DNA of 64,000 nucleotides from an uncultured Pelagibacteraceae bacterium (GTDB lineage Bacteria > Pseudomonadota > Alphaproteobacteria > Pelagibacterales > Pelagibacteraceae): NCBI GenBank assembly GCA_902619595.1, contig CACNFE010000004.1, positions 21,483 to 85,482 on the forward strand, in the 5' to 3' direction. Below the pieces are notes generated by a model, which was given only the letters and a program-made list of their open reading frames with translations, had not been told where the DNA came from and made no database searches. Position 1 is the first letter of the stretch; each line of letters begins with the position of its first letter. Shown piece by piece: positions 19,898 through 29,859 of this stretch. Position numbers and translations under genes: made by a program.

Positions 19898-20734
19898 ATG
19901 AAACAGATTGAAGTTGATAGAATAATAGATCCAATTATTTCCTCTGATGGAGCTGGTGTAAAGTTAAAAAGAAGTATTGGTGTTGATCCAGATTATCTAG
20001 ATCCATTTCTAATGTTAGATGAGTTTGGTTCGGAGAATAAAGATGATTACGTTGGAGGCTTTCCACCACATCCGCATAGAGGAATTGAAACAGTTACTTA
20101 TATGCTTTCGGGAGATTTTGAGCATAAAGATAGTGCTGGTGGAAAAGGAAGGATGACGGCAGGTGATGTTCAATGGATGAAGACTGGTAGTGGAATAATT
20201 CATTCTGAAATGCCAGCTATGAAAGAAGGTAAGCTTCATGGTTTTCAGCTTTGGATAAATATGCCTGCAAAATTAAAGATGAGTAAACCTGAGTATATTT
20301 ATATAGACTCTAAAAAAATGAGAACTCATAAAGACAGCGAGAAAACCGTAAAAGTTATTGCTGGAAAATTTAATAGTACTGAGGGACCAGTTAACAAGCA
20401 CAATGTTCAACCGTTATATTTTGATGTAGTTCTTAATAAAGATAAAATTTTTAATTTCAATTTACCTGAGACCCATAATTCTTTTATTTATTTAATAAAT
20501 GGAGAAATTAAAGTTGGTGAAAAAAAACATGAGAAAATCACAGACTCAAAACTAGTTTTACTTACAAAGGGATCAAAGTTAATGGTAGAGTCGTTAATAA
20601 AATCAAATTTTTTACTTATATCTGGTAAGCCAATTGGTGAAAAGATTGCTAGAGGAGGGCCTTTCGTAATGAATACAAAAGCAGAGATCTTAGAAGCAAT
20701 AAATGATTACCATAATGGCACATTCGTAAAATAA
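19898..20734 (+). CDS. Pirin family protein
   Basis: A bicupin of 278 aa. The N-terminal cupin holds the metal-binding histidines in 'GGFPPHPHRGIETVTYMLSG' and 'GIIHSEMP', identical in layout to pirin/YhhW proteins, some of which have quercetinase activity. The C-terminal cupin ends 'IARGGPFVMNTKAEI'. Tight spacing with DoxX (1 bp) and qor (2 bp) puts it in a redox-type operon. The substrate cannot be inferred. Confidence 0.93.
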   Translation: MKQIEVDRIIDPIISSDGAGVKLKRSIGVDPDYLDPFLMLDEFGSENKDDYVGGFPPHPHRGIETVTYMLSGDFEHKDSAGGKGRMTAGDVQWMKTGSGIIHSEMPAMKEGKLHGFQLWINMPAKLKMSKPEYIYIDSKKMRTHKDSEKTVKVIAGKFNSTEGPVNKHNVQPLYFDVVLNKDKIFNFNLPETHNSFIYLINGEIKVGEKKHEKITDSKLVLLTKGSKLMVESLIKSNFLLISGKPIGEKIARGGPFVMNTKAEILEAINDYHNGTFVK

Positions 20735-20736
20735 CT

Positions 20737-21711
20737 ATGAAAGTAATAGAAATTAAGAAATTTGGTGGACCAGAGGTATTAGAACTTAAAGATGTCGAAA
20801 TTGGTAAGCCAGGACCCAAAGAAGTTTTGATTAAAAATTTATCAATAGGTCTTAATTATATAGATGTTTATCATCGTACTGGTTTATATCCCATACCATT
20901 ACCAAGTGGAATTGGTCTAGAAGCATGTGGCGTTATTGAAGAAGTCGGATCTGAGGTAAATTTATTTAAAATCGGAGATAGAGTAAGTCATGCGTCAATG
21001 CCTATAGGTGCTTACTCGGAAAAACAAATTATGCCTCAGGAAAAACTTGTAAGTGTGCCAGATGGCATATCTGATGAAGTAGCATCATGTATAGTATTAA
21101 AGGGTATGACTGCTGAATATTTGCTTTATAGAAGTTATATGGCAAAAAAAGGTGATAAGGTACTATTTCATGCTGCAGCTGGTGGAGTTGGACAAATTTT
21201 ATGTCAATGGGCAAATTCCATAGGTTGCGAAGTGATAGGTACAGTTGGATCAAAAGAAAAAGAGGAAATTGCAAAAAAAAATGGTTGTCACCATGTGATT
21301 AATTATGCAGAAAAAAATTTTGTTGAAGAAGTCGAGAAATTATTTGGAAAGAATGCAGTGGATGTAGTGTACGATGGTGTAGGACAAAAAACTTTTGAAG
21401 GCTCAATTGAATGCTTAAAAATAAGAGGTATGATGGTAGCATTTGGAAACGCCTCAGGATATGTAAATACAATTGATGTCAAAAAGCACATAAATACAAA
21501 AGGACTTTTTTTTACTAGACCGTCGATTGCTCACTATACTATAACTAGGAAAGAGTTAGAAGATTCTGCTAAAAAAGTATTCGATGCAGTAATTTCAAAA
21601 AAAATAAAAATAGATATTTCAAAAAAATATACTCTTGATCAGGCTAAAAATGCTCATGAAGATTTAGAAGCAAGAAAATTAATTGGTCCTGCAGTAATAA
21701 TACCTAGCTAA
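20737..21711 (+). CDS. NADPH:quinone oxidoreductase (zinc-independent MDR)
   Basis: A 324-residue medium-chain dehydrogenase/reductase of the QOR type. N-terminal 'GLNYIDVYHRTGLYP' and the cofactor-binding 'LFHAAAGGVGQILCQW' with downstream 'GTVGSKEKEE' are diagnostic for zeta-crystallin-like quinone reductases, which use NADPH. No zinc-binding cysteines are seen. It is the last gene of the CDGSH-DoxX-pirin run and shares 4 bp tail-to-tail with the following minus-strand gene. Confidence 0.92.
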   Translation: MKVIEIKKFGGPEVLELKDVEIGKPGPKEVLIKNLSIGLNYIDVYHRTGLYPIPLPSGIGLEACGVIEEVGSEVNLFKIGDRVSHASMPIGAYSEKQIMPQEKLVSVPDGISDEVASCIVLKGMTAEYLLYRSYMAKKGDKVLFHAAAGGVGQILCQWANSIGCEVIGTVGSKEKEEIAKKNGCHHVINYAEKNFVEEVEKLFGKNAVDVVYDGVGQKTFEGSIECLKIRGMMVAFGNASGYVNTIDVKKHINTKGLFFTRPSIAHYTITRKELEDSAKKVFDAVISKKIKIDISKKYTLDQAKNAHEDLEARKLIGPAVIIPS

Positions 21712-22112
21712 TCTATGTGAACGTCCATATCGGACATATGCAAATTTAAGGCACTTGTTGAAATCTGAATTTCTCTAATAAAAAACGCTATAGATATAAT
21801 CATTGATAGACAACATGATCCAAAAATAACTCTAGCTACAAATAAAGTATCTAAATACAGCGCAAATACAGTTAACATATTAAATAGAAAACCAAAAGCT
21901 GCGAACATGATAGTCCACCTTAGAATAGATATTCTTTTACTTAAGTTAATAAATTGTTTTTTCCATTCAGGAGGGATATGTTTTTCATAAACATGTTCGT
22001 CATGCAGTTCTCTTATTAGTTTACTTAAAGTATGAAATCTATTGCTATAGACACCCATTAGTAACGGTATCGCGGGAAACATTAATGCAGTCACTGTATA
22101 ATCAATATTCAT
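21708..22112 (-). CDS. DUF2721-like membrane protein
   Basis: A 134-residue protein with about three hydrophobic segments (N terminus about 5-22, then 'MFAAFGFLFNMLTVFALYL' and a third around residues 85-110), separated by a charged loop containing 'NRFHTLSKLIRELHDEH'. Layout and this 'R.R' loop resemble the DUF2721 family, whose function is unknown. Its stop overlaps the qor stop by 4 bp. It is divergent from ubiA across 53 bp. Confidence 0.75.
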   Translation of the reverse strand: MNIDYTVTALMFPAIPLLMGVYSNRFHTLSKLIRELHDEHVYEKHIPPEWKKQFINLSKRISILRWTIMFAAFGFLFNMLTVFALYLDTLFVARVIFGSCCLSMIISIAFFIREIQISTSALNLHMSDMDVHID

Positions 22113-22165
22113 AACGAATCAGTTTGATTATGAATCTAGCCTTTGCTATTTACAAGTAAATTCTG

Positions 22166-23035
22166 ATGAAACAAATAAATTATTTTATTGAGTTAACTCG
22201 CTTAAAAAAACCGATTGGGTTCATGCTATTATTTTGGCCATGTTTATGGGGACTAACGATAGCATTTGATTTTTCTAGAGATATTCAAATATTCATTAAA
22301 TATCTTTTATTATTTTTTTTAGGGTCGGTATTAATGAGATCAGCTGGATGTATAATTAACGATGTATTTGATAAAGATTATGATAATAAAGTTGAGAGAA
22401 CAAAATCTCGTCCAATAGCATCTGGAGCCATATCTGTAAAATTGGCTCTTCTCTACTCAATAATTTTATGTTTAATGGCTTTTTTTGTTCTAATACAGTT
22501 TAATTTATTCACAATTTTACTTGCACTTGGTTCAATGCCCTTAGCATTTACCTATCCATTAATGAAAAGATTTACTTACTGGCCACAGCTATTTTTAGGA
22601 ATTACTTTCAACTATGGTCTTATATTGGGCTGGACATCCATAAATAGTCAAATTGATGCTTTGCCAGTAATATTTTATATAGGAGCCATATTTTGGACAT
22701 TAGGTTACGACACAATATATGGGTTCCAAGATATTAAAGACGATGAAATTATAGGAGTAAAATCAACATCTATTAAATTTAAAAAAAATCCTAAAATATT
22801 TATCTCGGGATGCTTTTTGATTTTTATTTTATGCTTATTTTATTTAGGTTACAAAATGATGTTTAGTTCAATCTACTTTTTTGGAATTTTTATAATCTCT
22901 TTGCATTTGCTTATTTATCAAATTAGATTTTTAAATATTAATGATAAATTTAGTTGCTTAAGTAAATTTAAGTCAAATAACCTTATTGGATTTTTAGTTT
23001 TTATAAATATTTTAATTGGAAAAATTATTTTATGA
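22166..23035 (+). CDS. ubiA: 4-hydroxybenzoate polyprenyltransferase
   Basis: Membrane enzyme that attaches the polyprenyl chain to 4-hydroxybenzoate in ubiquinone synthesis. The first aspartate motif is 'INDVFDKDYDNKVERTKSRP', the second 'YGFQDIKDDEIIGVKSTS', both matching UbiA. Eight or nine transmembrane helices, 289 aa. It overlaps msbA by 4 bp, so ubiquinone and lipid A genes share a transcript. Confidence 0.95.
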   Translation: MKQINYFIELTRLKKPIGFMLLFWPCLWGLTIAFDFSRDIQIFIKYLLLFFLGSVLMRSAGCIINDVFDKDYDNKVERTKSRPIASGAISVKLALLYSIILCLMAFFVLIQFNLFTILLALGSMPLAFTYPLMKRFTYWPQLFLGITFNYGLILGWTSINSQIDALPVIFYIGAIFWTLGYDTIYGFQDIKDDEIIGVKSTSIKFKKNPKIFISGCFLIFILCLFYLGYKMMFSSIYFFGIFIISLHLLIYQIRFLNINDKFSCLSKFKSNNLIGFLVFINILIGKIIL

Positions 23036-24774
23036 CAAGTAATTTTCAAATTTTAAAACGTTTATACGTTGATTACTCAAAGAATTATATTGGAAAAATT
23101 ATTCTTTCAGGAATTTTCTCATTGATTGTAGCTGGATCAACCTCAGCAATTGCATATCTTCTAGATCCTGCAATAAAGAAAATTTTTGTAGAAAAAGATG
23201 AAAATTTAATTTTGATAATTCCATTATTTATTATTTTAGCATTTTTTGCAAAAGGCTTATCATTATATGGAGCAAGAGTGCTTATGATCTCTGTTGGTAA
23301 TGATATTAAAAAAGATATGCAGGATGATATGTTAAAATCACTAATTAGAGCTGATACAAATTTAATACAAGATAAACATAGCGGTAAATATTTAAATCAT
23401 GTGCTTGGTGATACTTCTCATATCGTGAATTTAGTTAGCACAACAATATTAAATGCTTTTAAAGATAGTTTAACACTTGTTGGTTTATTATGTGTCATGT
23501 TTTATCAAAATTGGAAGCTATCACTTATTGCAATATTAATGATACCTGTCGCAACATTAGCAGCTAAAAGCCTAGGAAAAAGAATTGGAAAAGTAACTAC
23601 CGAAGCTCAGGAAAAAGCTGGTGAGGCATCAAAATATTTAATGGAATTGTTTAAGAATCATAAGTTAATTAAAATTTTTCAAAAAGAGTCTTACGAAACG
23701 CAAAGATCAAGCAGATTTCTTAATGATGTGAAAGAAAAAGCAAAAAAAATTGCTATAGTTTTCACTAGAGCAACAGTAATAATGGAACCTTTAACTGGGG
23801 TGATGATAGCATTACTTATTTTTGTTACAGGAAAACTTATTATAAGTGGTGAAATAGATATAAATAATTTTTTTTCATTTTTAGCTGCAATGATGCTAGC
23901 TTACCAACCAGTAAGATCATTAGCTACTTTAAATGTTGGAATAAATCAAGGTTTATCAGCAGCTAAAAGAATATTACCAATAATTGATATAGAAAATAAA
24001 ATAAATGATAATAAGTCTAGCAATAATTTAGTTTTAAAAAATTGCGATATAGAATTTGAAAATTGCGATTTTAAATACAACGAGAATCAAAACTTAATTT
24101 TAAAAAAAATCAATTTAAAATTCACAGGTAATAAAATGACTGCTCTTGTTGGTCACAGTGGTGCTGGAAAATCCTCGATATTGAATTTGATTCCTAGATT
24201 TTATGACAGTATCTCTGGAGATATAAAAATTGATAATCAGTCAATTTATAAAATTAAACTCGAGGATTTAAGAAAAAATATATCAATAGTTACTCAAGAT
24301 ACGACTTTATTTGATGATACAATAAAAAATAATATTCTATATGCAAATTCTCAATCAAGCGAAAAAGAAATAATGGAAGTTGCGGAAAAGTCATTTGCAC
24401 ATAATTTTATAAAAGATCTACCGAATAAATATGAAACCATTATTGGTGAAAATGGTCTTAAATTATCAGGTGGAGAGAAGCAAAGAATTTCAATAGCAAG
24501 AGCTATGCTTAAGAAGGCACCAATAATTTTATTGGATGAGGCAACATCTTCATTAGACGCAGAGACAGAAAGCAAAATACAAGAAGCAATGAGCTTGTTA
24601 ACCAAAAATAAAACAACAATTGTAATAGCACATAGACTTTCAACAATACTAAACTCTCATAAAATTTTCGTTATTGAAAAAGGAGAGGTTGTTGCCGAAG
24701 GTACTCATAAAGAATTAATGGATAACTCTGAAATTTATAAGAACTTCTATGATAAACAAGTTAGAAGAGATTGA
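23032..24774 (+). CDS. msbA: Lipid A export ABC transporter MsbA-like
   Basis: A 580-residue half-transporter with fused membrane and ATPase domains. Six transmembrane helices occupy the first 310 residues. The ATPase carries Walker A 'VGHSGAGKSS', signature 'LSGGEKQRISIARAML', Walker B 'IILLDEATSSLD' and H-loop 'VIAHRLST'. Other exporters share this build; the assignment to lipid A flipping rests on its neighbours waaA, lpxK and lpxL, joined by 4-bp overlaps. Confidence 0.9.
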   Translation: MTSNFQILKRLYVDYSKNYIGKIILSGIFSLIVAGSTSAIAYLLDPAIKKIFVEKDENLILIIPLFIILAFFAKGLSLYGARVLMISVGNDIKKDMQDDMLKSLIRADTNLIQDKHSGKYLNHVLGDTSHIVNLVSTTILNAFKDSLTLVGLLCVMFYQNWKLSLIAILMIPVATLAAKSLGKRIGKVTTEAQEKAGEASKYLMELFKNHKLIKIFQKESYETQRSSRFLNDVKEKAKKIAIVFTRATVIMEPLTGVMIALLIFVTGKLIISGEIDINNFFSFLAAMMLAYQPVRSLATLNVGINQGLSAAKRILPIIDIENKINDNKSSNNLVLKNCDIEFENCDFKYNENQNLILKKINLKFTGNKMTALVGHSGAGKSSILNLIPRFYDSISGDIKIDNQSIYKIKLEDLRKNISIVTQDTTLFDDTIKNNILYANSQSSEKEIMEVAEKSFAHNFIKDLPNKYETIIGENGLKLSGGEKQRISIARAMLKKAPIILLDEATSSLDAETESKIQEAMSLLTKNKTTIVIAHRLSTILNSHKIFVIEKGEVVAEGTHKELMDNSEIYKNFYDKQVRRD

Positions 24775-26021
24775 TGATATTAACTATCTATAGAATTTTA
24801 ATTAACTCAATACTTCTAATTTCACCAATTATAATTTTATTTAGATTATTTAAAGGAAAAGAGGATCTTAAAAGATTTAAAGAAAAGCTTGGTTTTTTTT
24901 CAAAAAAAAAAATTGGTAAAAAACTAATATGGTTTCACGGTGCAAGCGTAGGTGAATTATTGAGCATAATCCCACTTATTGAAATTCTTGAAAAAGATAA
25001 AAGTGTTAATCAAATATTAATAACAAGTTCAACTATTAGCTCAGCCAGAGTTTTTGGTAAATTTAAATTTAAAAAAACCATACATCAATTTTTTCCAATC
25101 GATGCTAATATAATTTCGAAAAAATTTTTAAATTATTGGAAACCATTTAGTGTAATTTTTATAGACTCTGAGATTTGGCCAAATACCATTATTAATCTAA
25201 GTAAAAGAAAAATTCCTATAATTCTACTAAATGCTAGAATTACAAAAAAATCTTTTAAAAGATGGTGTTTAATTACAGATTTTGCAAAAAGAGTTTTTCA
25301 AAACCTCACATTCACTTATCCATGTAATGAGGAAACTTCAAATTACTTAAAGTTTTTTGGTGTAAGTAATATAAAGTTAATTGGAAATTTAAAATTTTCC
25401 CAAAAAAAAATTAGGCATGACAAAATTCCGCTTCAATTAAAAAAATTTTTTAATAAGAAGATACACTGGTGTGCTTCAAGTACACATAGAGGAGAGGAAG
25501 AATTTTGTATTGATGTGCATTGTAATCTAAAAAAAAAATATAAAAATATTGTAAGTATAATTATACCCAGACACGTTGATAGAAAAAATGAAATTATTGA
25601 TATAGCCAAATCAAAAAATCTTAAATTCTTTTGTCACAGTTCGGGTAAAGTGATTCCATTGGATACCGAAATTTATTTAGTTGATACATATGGTGAAACA
25701 GAGACTTTTTATAATTTTAGCAAGATTGTTTTTATGGGAGGATCAATTATTAAACATGGTGGCCAAAATCCTTTAGAAGCAGCAAGATATGGTTGCAAAA
25801 TAATACACGGACCAAATATAGAAAATTTTCAAGATATTTATAAACTTTTAGATAAAAATAATATTGCAAAAAAAATAAAATTTAAAAAAAATTTAATAAG
25901 CGAAATTAAAAAATCCCTCAAAATTAAAAAGACCTCTAATTTGATTGTTAGAAAAATCGAGGATATTGGTATAAAGATACTTAAAAATACCTCTGAGGAG
26001 ATAAAAAAAATTGTTAAATGA
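24771..26021 (+). CDS. waaA: 3-deoxy-D-manno-octulosonic acid (Kdo) transferase
   Basis: Adds Kdo from CMP-Kdo to the lipid A precursor at the inner membrane. An N-terminal membrane anchor (about residues 3-24) is followed by 'IWFHGASVGELLSIIPLIE', the acceptor-domain signature, and C-terminal 'GGSIIKHGGQNPLEAARYG', the donor-binding signature of WaaA. 416 aa. Overlaps msbA and lpxK by 4 bp each. Confidence 0.94.
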   Translation: MMILTIYRILINSILLISPIIILFRLFKGKEDLKRFKEKLGFFSKKKIGKKLIWFHGASVGELLSIIPLIEILEKDKSVNQILITSSTISSARVFGKFKFKKTIHQFFPIDANIISKKFLNYWKPFSVIFIDSEIWPNTIINLSKRKIPIILLNARITKKSFKRWCLITDFAKRVFQNLTFTYPCNEETSNYLKFFGVSNIKLIGNLKFSQKKIRHDKIPLQLKKFFNKKIHWCASSTHRGEEEFCIDVHCNLKKKYKNIVSIIIPRHVDRKNEIIDIAKSKNLKFFCHSSGKVIPLDTEIYLVDTYGETETFYNFSKIVFMGGSIIKHGGQNPLEAARYGCKIIHGPNIENFQDIYKLLDKNNIAKKIKFKKNLISEIKKSLKIKKTSNLIVRKIEDIGIKILKNTSEEIKKIVK

Positions 26022-26956
26022 AATTTAATAAACCAAAATTTTGGGACATTAAAAAACCAAATTTAGTTGCACTTCTCCTTATTCCTTTAACTTTACCAAT
26101 ATTGATCAATAATTTACTCAGAAAATTTAAAAAAAGAAAAAAATACCCAGATATTTTCTCGATTTGTATAGGAAATATTTATGTCGGTGGCACTGGGAAA
26201 ACACCATTAGCAATAAAGTCCAATAATCTATTGAATTCCGAAAAACTAAACTCAGTTATTATTAAAAAGTTTTATAAAAATCAGCTTGATGAACAACTCC
26301 TTATAAAAAAGTATTCAAATCTAATCTGTAAAAAAAAAAGATTAGATGCAATAAAAGAGGCTAATTTAAAAAAATTTAAATACGCTATATTTGATGACGG
26401 ATTGCAAGATAAATCATTAGATTATAATTTAAAAATTGTTTGTTTCAATAACTTGCAGTGGATTGGGAATGGTTTAATTATTCCAGCAGGTCCTTTAAGG
26501 GAGAAAATTAATTCAATTAAAGAATATGATGCGGTAGTAATCAATGGAGATCCAAAATTAAATGTAAATTTAATTTCAGAATTAAAAAGAATAAAGAATA
26601 ATTTACAAATTTTTGAGACAAATTACGAAATATCAAATATAAGTGATTTTGACAGAAAATTAAATTATGTTATTTTTTCTGCAATTGGTAATCCAAAAAA
26701 CTTTTTTAAACTTTTAAAAGAAAATAATTTTAATATTTTAAAGGAATTTATCTTTCCGGATCATTATATTTATTCAGATAAAGATATTGAAAGTATTATT
26801 AATTATTCAAAGTTAAATAATCTAAAAATAATTACTACAGAGAAAGATTATTTAAAAATAAATAAAAAGTTTTTTGATGAAATAAATATTTTAAAACTTG
26901 AAATTAAAATATTTAATGAAAAAAAATTCAAAAATTTTTTAACAAATCAGCTATGA
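26018..26956 (+). CDS. lpxK: Tetraacyldisaccharide 4'-kinase
   Basis: Phosphorylates the 4' position of the lipid A disaccharide. The P-loop 'NIYVGGTGKTPLAIK' is characteristic, as is 'IFDDGLQDKSL' (family usually DDGFQ, here Leu for Phe). The C-terminal 'TTEKDYLKI' motif is also standard. 312 aa, with an N-terminal hydrophobic segment for membrane association. Overlaps waaA and lpxL by 4 bp. Confidence 0.94.
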   Translation: MKFNKPKFWDIKKPNLVALLLIPLTLPILINNLLRKFKKRKKYPDIFSICIGNIYVGGTGKTPLAIKSNNLLNSEKLNSVIIKKFYKNQLDEQLLIKKYSNLICKKKRLDAIKEANLKKFKYAIFDDGLQDKSLDYNLKIVCFNNLQWIGNGLIIPAGPLREKINSIKEYDAVVINGDPKLNVNLISELKRIKNNLQIFETNYEISNISDFDRKLNYVIFSAIGNPKNFFKLLKENNFNILKEFIFPDHYIYSDKDIESIINYSKLNNLKIITTEKDYLKINKKFFDEINILKLEIKIFNEKKFKNFLTNQL

Positions 26957-27816
26957 AAATTATTAATTATTTACTTCAATATATTTTAATAAAATTATTT
27001 TTTTTTATTTGTAAAATTATTGGTTATAAAAACGCATCTAATCTTGGAAAGTTAATTGGTGAAAAAGTTGGTCCAAAGTTTAAATCAAAAAATATTATTG
27101 AAAGAAATATTAATCTAATATTACCAGATGCTAAAAGCGAAGGGGTAGATGAAATTATTAAAAAGATGTGGGGAAACTATGGGCGTATATTGTCAGAATA
27201 CGTTTTTTTGAAAGATTTCAGAAACGGAAATTTAAAAGATTATATAAAAATAACAGGATTAGAATATTTAAACGAAATAAAAAATAAAAATATTCCTGTT
27301 GTTTTCGTATCTGGGCATTTTAATAATTTTGAGTTGATGGCGATGCAAATTGAGAAATCTGGTATAGAACTTGGAGCAATATATAGACCTCTAAATAATT
27401 TTTTCTTGAATAGCACCATGGAAAATATTAGAAAAAAATTTATCTGTAGAAATCAAATCAAAAAAGGATTATCGGGGATAAGAGATATTTTAAATTTATT
27501 CAAAAATAATACATCTATAGCATTAATGATTGATCAAAGAGTTACTGAGGGTATTAAGTCTAGTTTTTTTAAAAAAGAAGCGTTCACTACCACGATACCT
27601 GCTCAATTAGTCAAAAAATTTAGTTGTCCAGTAGTTAGTATTTATATCGAAAGAATTGATGGGTATAATTTTAAAATGATTATAGATAAACCAATATATT
27701 TTTCTAAAGACAAAAGTACTGAAGATATTACCCAATATTTAAATTATTTACTTGAAAAAATGATTTTAAGAAATCCTGAACAATGGATTTTAACTCACAA
27801 TAGATGGAAAATTTAA
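26953..27816 (+). CDS. lpxL: Lipid A biosynthesis acyltransferase (LpxL/HtrB family)
   Basis: Adds a secondary acyl chain to Kdo-lipid A. The catalytic H-x4-E motif is in 'VSGHFNNFELMAMQIE', with the acceptor-site segments 'GAIYRPLNN' and 'MIDQRVTEGI' following at normal spacing, and C-terminal 'NPEQWILTHNRWK'. An N-terminal membrane segment is present. 287 aa. Whether it acts as LpxL or LpxM cannot be decided; it is the only such gene in the block. Confidence 0.9.
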   Translation: MKIINYLLQYILIKLFFFICKIIGYKNASNLGKLIGEKVGPKFKSKNIIERNINLILPDAKSEGVDEIIKKMWGNYGRILSEYVFLKDFRNGNLKDYIKITGLEYLNEIKNKNIPVVFVSGHFNNFELMAMQIEKSGIELGAIYRPLNNFFLNSTMENIRKKFICRNQIKKGLSGIRDILNLFKNNTSIALMIDQRVTEGIKSSFFKKEAFTTTIPAQLVKKFSCPVVSIYIERIDGYNFKMIIDKPIYFSKDKSTEDITQYLNYLLEKMILRNPEQWILTHNRWKI

Positions 27817-27820
27817 TAAC

Positions 27821-28009
27821 TTATTTGTTTTCCTTTTTTTTTGATGCCTCCACATAAGAGTAATAAGCCTCCTGATCTTCAACATTCCAATAAGTTAAGT
27901 TGTCTAAAGGAATTTTTTTATTTGAAATAGCGCATAATACGTGGTCACCAGGCTCAACAATTTCAAAATTATTAGGCAAATATCTCAATTTAGCTAATTT
28001 ATTTTCCAT
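27821..28009 (-). CDS. DUF2093-like small protein
   Basis: A 62-residue soluble protein: 'KLRYLPNNFEIVEPGDHVLC' followed by 'ISNKKIPLDNLTYWNVEDQE' matches DUF2093 proteins common in alphaproteobacteria, whose function is unknown. A single cysteine is followed by 'AISNKKIPL', resembling half of a zinc ribbon. Its start is only 26 bp from purD on the other strand, and its stop is 4 bp from that of lpxL. Confidence 0.82.
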   Translation of the reverse strand: MENKLAKLRYLPNNFEIVEPGDHVLCAISNKKIPLDNLTYWNVEDQEAYYSYVEASKKKENK

Positions 28010-28035
28010 ACTTAAGTTATATAAAATATATATAT

Positions 28036-29295
28036 ATGAATATTGGCATTATTGGAAGTGGTGGACGAGAACATGCGCTGTGCTTGAAATTGAAAGAGTC
28101 AGACCTCGTGAACAAAATCTATTGTTTTCCTGGAAACGCTGGAACAGAATTACTAGCAGAAAATATTGATATAAATATTGACGACTTTAACGAGATTAAA
28201 AAGAAATCTCTAGAAAAAAATATTAGCTTATTAGTTGTTGGCCCTGAAAAACAACTTGTTAATGGTATAGTAGATTTTTTTAAAAATACTGGTATTCAAG
28301 TGTTTGGTCCAAATAAAATTTCGTCTCAACTTGAAGGTTCAAAAATTTTTACAAAAAAACTTTGTAAAAAGTTTAATATCCCAACCTCAAAATTTGAGAT
28401 ATTTATAAAAAAAAGTGATGCTATTAATTATTTGGAAAATTCAAAATACCCTATAGTAATCAAGGCAGATGGCTTGGCGTCAGGAAAGGGCGTTTATATT
28501 TGTAAATCAAAAAATAACGCAGAAGAAGCAGTAAATGAAATATTTAACGGAAAATTCGGTAAAGCTGAATCAATTTTAATAGAAGAGTTTTTAGAAGGAG
28601 AGGAAATGAGTTATTTTGTAGTATGCGATGGAAAAGATTATAAATTTTTTCAAACTGCACAAGATCATAAGAGAGTTGGCGAAGGAGATACAGGTCCTAA
28701 TACTGGTGGGATGGGAGCATATTCACCGTCTAGATTAAATAATGATATTCTTCAAGACAAAATCAATAAAAAAATTATAGAACCAACTATGGCTGGATTG
28801 AAAGAACTTAATACAAATTATATCGGCTTCTTATATGTTGGACTTATGATATGTAAAAATGAACCATACCTAATTGAATTTAACGTAAGAATGGGAGATC
28901 CGGAGTGCCAAACAATTCTCCCACTACTAAAATCGGATTTGGCAAAAATCATTTTATCATGTTGTAAACAAGAGCTAGGAGTGGAAAATATTGAATGGCT
29001 AGAAAAAAAAAGTTTGTGTATCGTTTTATGTTCAAATGGATATCCAGGTGATTATAAAAAAAAAGTAATTATAAATAATGTAAAAAATTTAAGAGTTAAG
29101 GAGGGTCAATTTATTATTCATGCTGGTACTAAAAGTATTAAAGAGGATTTATATTCTTATGGGGGTAGAGTATTAAATATAGTGGTAACCTCAGATAGCT
29201 TTGAGAGTAGTAAAAAAGACGCTCTAAAAATTCTTGAAAGAATTAATTGGAAATACGGTTTTTATAGAAAAGATATTGGATACAAAGTTACATAA
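28036..29295 (+). CDS. purD: Phosphoribosylamine-glycine ligase
   Basis: GAR synthetase of purine synthesis (419 aa). N-terminal 'NIGIIGSGGREHALCLKLKE', ATP-grasp 'YPIVIKADGLASGKGVYIC', and 'FNVRMGDPECQTILPLL' are diagnostic. 'AQDHKRVGEGDTGPNTGGMG' is unchanged from the family norm. A TATAAA-like box (28020-28025) ends 10 bp before the ATG, so the transcript may have little or no leader. It is followed 3 bp later by rsmD. Confidence 0.96.
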   Translation: MNIGIIGSGGREHALCLKLKESDLVNKIYCFPGNAGTELLAENIDINIDDFNEIKKKSLEKNISLLVVGPEKQLVNGIVDFFKNTGIQVFGPNKISSQLEGSKIFTKKLCKKFNIPTSKFEIFIKKSDAINYLENSKYPIVIKADGLASGKGVYICKSKNNAEEAVNEIFNGKFGKAESILIEEFLEGEEMSYFVVCDGKDYKFFQTAQDHKRVGEGDTGPNTGGMGAYSPSRLNNDILQDKINKKIIEPTMAGLKELNTNYIGFLYVGLMICKNEPYLIEFNVRMGDPECQTILPLLKSDLAKIILSCCKQELGVENIEWLEKKSLCIVLCSNGYPGDYKKKVIINNVKNLRVKEGQFIIHAGTKSIKEDLYSYGGRVLNIVVTSDSFESSKKDALKILERINWKYGFYRKDIGYKVT

Positions 29296-29298
29296 TGT

Positions 29299-29859
29299 AT
29301 GAGAATAATATCAGGAAAATTTAAAGGAAAAAAATTGCATCAACCTTTAGATAATTTAACTAGACCATTGAGAGACATGGTAAAAGAGGCGATCTTTAAT
29401 TTTCTAGCTCACTCCGAACATATAAAAATCAATATGAAAGAAGCTTGTATTTTAGATCTTTTTTCTGGTTCAGGATCTTTTGGTCTTGAATGTATTTCAA
29501 GACAGGCAAAAAAGGTTGTTTTCTGTGAAAATTATGAGCCAGCATTACATGTATTAAAAAAAAATATTAAATCTCTTAACGAAGTAAAAAAAATTGAAAT
29601 AAATACACAAGATATTTATGAAATGCTGGACTCTCAAAATTTTAAAAATAGATTTAATTTAATTTTTTTAGATCCGCCATTTAAAGAACAAAAAGTCAAT
29701 GAACTTTTGTCATTGATAAATAAATCAAATATTTTGGAGAAAGATGGTCTAATTATTTTGCATAGAAACAAAAAAAGTAAAGATACATTAAATATGAAAT
29801 ATGATATTTTGTTAGAAAAGATATATGGAATATCAAAGATATATTTTATTAAATTTTAG
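29299..29859 (+). CDS. rsmD: 16S rRNA (guanine-966-N2)-methyltransferase
   Basis: Rossmann-fold methyltransferase of 186 aa. N-terminal 'MRIISGKFKGKKL' and 'TRPLRDMVKEAIFNFL' are family signatures. The SAM site is 'ILDLFSGSGSFGLECISR', and the catalytic motif is 'NLIFLDPPFKEQ' (DPPF). Tail-to-tail overlap of 4 bp with pgi. Confidence 0.94.
   Translation: MRIISGKFKGKKLHQPLDNLTRPLRDMVKEAIFNFLAHSEHIKINMKEACILDLFSGSGSFGLECISRQAKKVVFCENYEPALHVLKKNIKSLNEVKKIEINTQDIYEMLDSQNFKNRFNLIFLDPPFKEQKVNELLSLINKSNILEKDGLIILHRNKKSKDTLNMKYDILLEKIYGISKIYFIKF

Noticed and set aside
28018-28036. TATATA run before purD as a microsatellite or repeat
   Set aside because: Nineteen AT-only bases are expected in an AT-rich intergenic gap; more likely promoter -10 material.
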